A stretch of DNA of 15,611 nt from Butyrivibrio sp. GTDB lineage: Bacteria; Bacillota_A; Clostridia; Lachnospirales; Lachnospiraceae. A model generated the notes under the pieces. It searched no databases. It was not told where the DNA came from and saw only the letters and a program-made list of their open reading frames with translations. Positions 13,561 through 15,611 of the stretch are shown piece after piece. Position 1 is the stretch's first letter, and each line of letters starts with the position of its first letter. Location of the stretch: contig JAILOW010000053.1 in the NCBI GenBank assembly GCA_024690635.1, positions 1-15,611 on the forward strand. The letters are read 5' to 3'. The translations under genes were made by a program, and so were the position numbers.

Positions 13561-13706
13561 AGTGCAACAGTTCCTTTGCGCTAGATATGAGAATCCATGC
13601 TGTTCATAGTAAATAAGGGCATTTTGATCAATTAACTACGCTGGCCTCAAAATGCCCTTTTCCCATACTTTTCATATCTAATGCAACAAAGCAGATTTTG
13701 CATTAG
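13561..13706. repeat. Nested inverted-repeat cluster
   Basis: Three levels of symmetry in about 145 bp. A central perfect 13-bp stem is formed by AAGGGCATTTTGA (13615-13627) and TCAAAATGCCCTT (13647-13659). It is flanked by TTGCGCTAGATATGA (13576-13590) and its near inverse TCATATCTAATGCAA (13672-13686, 13 of 15). Each flank also folds with its own neighbour: AGTGCAA/TTGCGCT (13561-13582) and CTAATGCAA/TTGCATTAG (13678-13706). No gene lies here. The central stem could terminate transcription, but its T-runs are short. It may be a small non-autonomous element or a structured RNA. Confidence 0.6.
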
Positions 13707-13762
13707 GTGTGATAATCTTTAATATGGATGCTGGTTTTGACAAGCGATGCTGATTGTCGTAT

Positions 13763-13805
13763 CATACTTATATAAAGTTGTTAGTTAAAAAGTCTTAGTT
13801 AAAAA
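13763..13805 (+). other. CATA-type motif followed by a direct repeat
   Basis: CATACTTATATAAAGTTG (13763-13780) matches the shared promoter-like element but no gene with an RBS follows closely. It is followed by two direct copies of TTAGTTAAAAA (13781-13791, 13795-13805) three bases apart, which could be a binding site. Confidence 0.3.
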
Positions 13806-13898
13806 ATGCGTAGTGCATATTCGTTAATAATGCTGTACAGAAATGTTAAGCTCGGAGGCCACAAGTCTCGGAGCTAATTTAATGGATTTTTTAGAAAA

Positions 13899-13926
13899 TT
13901 GCTTATTTGGTGGGATTTGCTATAAT
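13899..13926 (+). promoter_or_regulatory. Sigma-A promoter of the candidate small RNA / rpn leader
   Basis: TTGCTT, a 16-nt spacer and a perfect TATAAT with the extended TGC immediately before it. Transcription should start near 13933, about 340 nt before the next real gene. Confidence 0.75.
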
Positions 13927-13932
13927 GTAATT

Positions 13933-14099
13933 AATTTATTATATCTTTTTACTTAGCAATTCGGGACTACCGTGAGCGACTTTACTTATGCGTTGAGCGA
14001 CAGCAGATAGCCAAAGGGTGATTCTAAACTGGGTAAAGGATACGGGTTTCTGCTTATAGTCGATTAGACCAAAGATAAGAACCGTTCCGTTTTTTATTT
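13933..14099 (+). ncRNA. Candidate small structured RNA or leader
   Basis: A non-coding stretch bounded by a strong promoter and a terminator-like hairpin, about 165 nt long. It contains two copies of TGAGCGAC (near 13973 and 13994). AGCAGA (14002-14007) can pair with TCTGCT (14049-14054), which sits within the terminator hairpin, so an antiterminator-like switch is possible. I match it to no riboswitch or RNA family that I know. It may be a free small RNA or the attenuated leader of the downstream nuclease gene. Confidence 0.45.
14042..14099 (+). terminator. Terminator-like hairpin ending the candidate RNA
   Basis: ACGG-g-TT (14042-14048) pairs with AACCGT and CTTAT (14053-14057) with ATAAG (14075-14079), with an unpaired TCTG bulge on one side. 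It is followed by TCCG and TTTTTTATTT (14090-14099). The stem is imperfect, so partial termination is likely. Confidence 0.5.
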
Positions 14100-14113
14100 C
14101 CTTATAATTCTGT

Positions 14114-14127
14114 CATATTATATTATG
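14114..14127 (+). promoter_or_regulatory. CATA-type motif inside the rpn leader
   Basis: CATATTATATTATG, similar to CATATTATAAATAG at 5521-5535. It lies after the terminator-like hairpin and could drive the nuclease gene independently of the upstream promoter. Confidence 0.35.
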
Positions 14128-14163
14128 AAGAGTTTATGTCGGTTAAGAAACGGAGAAATAATT

Positions 14164-14202
14164 GTGATAGTAGTCCTTATGGGCTACCTGATTACCATTT
14201 AA
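14164..14202 (+). CDS. Possible short hydrophobic leader peptide
   Basis: CGGAG lies 8 nt before a GTG that opens a 12-codon frame ending at TAA 14200-14202 (reading IVVLMGYLITI after the start). The same frame is open from an ATG at 14125, giving 25 codons without an SD. The peptide is almost wholly hydrophobic. The reading frame overlaps two of the three alternative hairpins before the nuclease gene, so ribosomes on it would change the fold. It is too short to rely on by itself. Confidence 0.25.
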   Translation: MIVVLMGYLITI

Positions 14203-14230
14203 TCAGGAGGCCCATGAAGGGGATCTCCTG
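14170..14230 (+). promoter_or_regulatory. Three mutually exclusive hairpins before the Rpn gene
   Basis: Hairpin 1: GTAGTCC/GGGCTAC (14170-14187, TTAT loop). Hairpin 2: GGGCTACCTGATT/AATCAGGAGGCCC (14181-14213, 12 pairs with one A-A mismatch). Hairpin 3: CAGGAG/CTCCTG (14204-14230). Each shares an arm with the next, the layout of an attenuator. No T-run follows, so control would act on translation or RNA stability. Confidence 0.5.
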
Positions 14231-14269
14231 TGACAATAAATAATATAAACTTGAAGGGAGTGAACCTGA

Positions 14270-15073
14270 ATGGGAACAACAACTACGCAGCAGCACCAAA
14301 AAGATATTGAACGCATTAAAGGATTTCGTCTCATGGATGACGAGTTCATGTCAAAAGTATTTGATGGGGAGATTGCAGCTACAGAGCTGATCTTAAAAAT
14401 CATACTCGAAGACGAAAAAATAAGTGTTCAAGAAGTCACTGCTCAGTATGAGATTAAGAATCTTCAAGGCCGATCCATAAGGCTTGACATTAAAGCCATA
14501 GATGGCGATGGAAGGATTTTCGATGTAGAAATACAGAGAGCAGACAAGGGAGCTGTGGCTGAAAGAGCCAGATTCAACAGTAGTGTCATTGATGCAAACC
14601 AGCTCAAGAAAAAGCAGTCCTACACAGACCTGAAAGAAAACTTTGTTATTTTCTTTACAGAAAATGATGTTCTCGGTGATAATCTGCCGATATATCATGT
14701 AGAGAGAGTCATCCAGGAAACCGGAAACCTCTTTAATGATGGAGAACATATCATTTACGTTAATGGGGCTTACCGAGCTGATACCCCGTTAGGGAAGTTG
14801 GTACATGACTTCAACTGTACAGAAGCTAAAGATATGTACTATAAAGAACTAGCGGAACGCGTCAGATACTTCAAAGAAACTGAGAAAGGAGTGGAATCTA
14901 TGTGCCGCACAATGGAAGTAATGAGAAATGAAGCTGAAATACAAAGTGCCATCAGATATGGCAGAAGGCGTCATGATCCTGACGCGCAGATTGTGGAGTA
15001 TCTTCTTTCCACATATGACTATCTCAGCGAAGATGAGGCTGTTAAGCTTGTTGAAGAATTTGATGAAGACTAA
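14270..15073 (+). CDS. Rpn-family PD-(D/E)XK nuclease/putative transposase
   Basis: A 267-aa protein of the Rpn/PD-(D/E)XK 'nuclease family transposase' type. The opening KGFRLMDDEFMSKVFDG (18-33) is the family's usual N-terminal helix, and the catalytic core is LDIKAIDGDGRIFDVEIQ (72-89) with Asp73, Glu87 and Gln89 (the ExQ variant of ExK). RARFNSSVIDANQLKKKQSY (99-118) is the conserved Arg/Tyr segment after it. The rest is helical with an acidic end. Characterised RpnA-type proteins are DNA endonucleases that promote RecA-independent recombination; some homologues act in phage defence. AAGGGAG lies 9 nt before the ATG. It has a long structured leader and a strong terminator, and no transposon ends are visible around it. 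Confidence 0.88.
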   Translation: MGTTTTQQHQKDIERIKGFRLMDDEFMSKVFDGEIAATELILKIILEDEKISVQEVTAQYEIKNLQGRSIRLDIKAIDGDGRIFDVEIQRADKGAVAERARFNSSVIDANQLKKKQSYTDLKENFVIFFTENDVLGDNLPIYHVERVIQETGNLFNDGEHIIYVNGAYRADTPLGKLVHDFNCTEAKDMYYKELAERVRYFKETEKGVESMCRTMEVMRNEAEIQSAIRYGRRRHDPDAQIVEYLLSTYDYLSEDEAVKLVEEFDED

Positions 15074-15086
15074 GATTACAACAAAC

Positions 15087-15117
15087 AAAGAGCGTTCACA
15101 TGTGAGCGCTCTTTTTG
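15087..15117. terminator. Bidirectional terminator after the Rpn gene
   Basis: AAAGAGCGTTCACA (15087-15100) pairs with TGTGAGCGCTCTTT around a minimal loop, with one G-U. TTTTTGTTT follows on the plus strand and the A-rich 5' side gives T-rich sequence on the minus strand. It separates the stops at 15073 (+) and 15121 (-). Confidence 0.85.
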
Positions 15118-15120
15118 TTT

Positions 15121-15611
15121 CTACTGAAGGCTGATAATCTCGTCATCTATATGATATGGTAGGCTCTTGAGTGATACATCATACTTAAGAAGCACAGGTC
15201 TGTTCTCTCTTTGTACAGCTCCCAGATGGAGTCTCATTGTAACCATCCATCCGCCGTCAAATATGATCGTCAGCATGTTCTTTTTAAATGCGGTTGTTGA
15301 GTAATTTCCGCTTTGTATCTCAATAAGCTCCTTTGGATATGATACCTGAGTAGCGTTTAATGTGCCATTCATATTATAAGCCGTGAACCGGACGGATTTC
15401 TGCTTGTCAGAAATATCAATACAGTAGTAGTCTGTCTTTCCAAGAAGCGACTGTATGAGATGTTTCGGAGCGTCCGGGATCAGCTTAAAAGCATAGTAGT
15501 TCATCCTCTGGGCGAAACCAAGGTATCTTTCATATACTGCATCCTTATCTCTTTTCATTTCTTCATAAGTGACAGTATTCTTATCAAATTCAATATCCAG
15601 CTCAGTTTCAT
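15121..15611 (-). CDS. Unknown protein, N-terminus beyond the window
   Basis: The frame is open from the stop at 15121 through the window edge. An internal ATG at 15558 exists, but the codons before it (ELDIEFDKNTVTYEEM) also read as protein and no good SD precedes the ATG, so the gene very likely starts outside. The visible 163 residues have a helical start (YERYLGFAQRMNYYAFKLIP) and then a beta-rich part with short strands (YYCIDISDKQKSVRFTAYNMNG, MLTIIFDGGWMVTMRLHLG), ending in YHIDDEIISLQ. It has no signal or membrane segment in the visible part. The strand-rich layout suggests a small barrel or sandwich domain; no family recognised. Confidence 0.7.
   Translation of the reverse strand, partial: ETELDIEFDKNTVTYEEMKRDKDAVYERYLGFAQRMNYYAFKLIPDAPKHLIQSLLGKTDYYCIDISDKQKSVRFTAYNMNGTLNATQVSYPKELIEIQSGNYSTTAFKKNMLTIIFDGGWMVTMRLHLGAVQRENRPVLLKYDVSLKSLPYHIDDEIISLQ

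Noticed and set aside
13806..13877. A 23-codon plus-strand frame (MRSAYSLIML...) in the intergenic region
   Set aside because: No Shine-Dalgarno before the ATG, only A/T sequence, and it crosses a hairpin; chance frames of this length are common.
14214..14243. A 9-codon frame (MKGISCDNK) after AGGAGG in the Rpn leader
   Set aside because: The SD to ATG gap is only 3 nt and both lie in a stem; it is better explained as part of the hairpin set.
1..15611. CRISPR array, tRNA or rRNA genes
   Set aside because: No regularly spaced repeat-spacer units and no tRNA or rRNA sequence patterns were seen on either strand.

Overview
The window looks like accessory DNA from an anaerobic Firmicute, most likely a Lachnospiraceae member (Butyrivibrio-like). 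The support is moderate-to-low GC, strong GGAGG ribosome binding sites, a DUF5688-type protein, a VapD-like protein of the 'FDVTD.G..HDL' type common in gut Clostridia, and an Rpn-family nuclease. There are no housekeeping, tRNA or rRNA genes. Most genes are unknowns in short units with their own leader, so a plasmid, chromid or integrated element is more likely than core chromosome. This placement is inference.

Layout. Positions 1-1678 hold mostly minus-strand genes: a secreted CAP-domain protein, a 55-aa protein, a guanylate-kinase-like enzyme and a 73-aa unknown. An unknown 414-aa protein (1759-3003, +) is divergent from this block and converges with a DUF5688-like gene on a shared bidirectional terminator. 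Positions 4041-5504 (-) encode a two-gene unit: a 97-aa protein translationally coupled to a 389-aa fusion of a VapD/Cas2-like domain with an AbiEii/DUF6036-like nucleotidyltransferase. This is the best candidate for an undescribed toxin-antitoxin-like system. Positions 5570-8721 (-) form a three-gene operon: a membrane-anchored protein with a Ca-binding repeat and a papain-like Cys/His/Asp arrangement, an 81-aa protein and a Kv-type potassium channel. Two unknowns follow, 371 aa and a 602-aa coiled-coil protein with an out-of-frame coding-like tail.

Positions 12071-13434 are a TnpB-only IS200/IS605-type element with both end hairpins, an intact RuvC triad, a promoter that predicts a leaderless tnpB mRNA, and a candidate omega-RNA. 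It interrupts a tiny minus-strand gene whose RBS, start, stop and terminator survive on either side; removing the element between TTAAC and TTCAC restores the frame exactly.

Positions 13516-14270 are intergenic but structured: nested inverted repeats, a consensus sigma-A promoter with a terminator about 170 nt later (candidate small RNA), and a leader with three mutually exclusive hairpins before an Rpn-family PD-(D/E)XK nuclease. The window ends in a partial unknown gene (-).

A recurring AT-rich element, approximately CATAYTTTTATAnGTA, lies just upstream of nearly every lead gene on both strands and may be a shared, non-canonical promoter. Two of these share an additional 23-bp upstream repeat at identical spacing. 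All calls come from reading the sequence; no database search was run.
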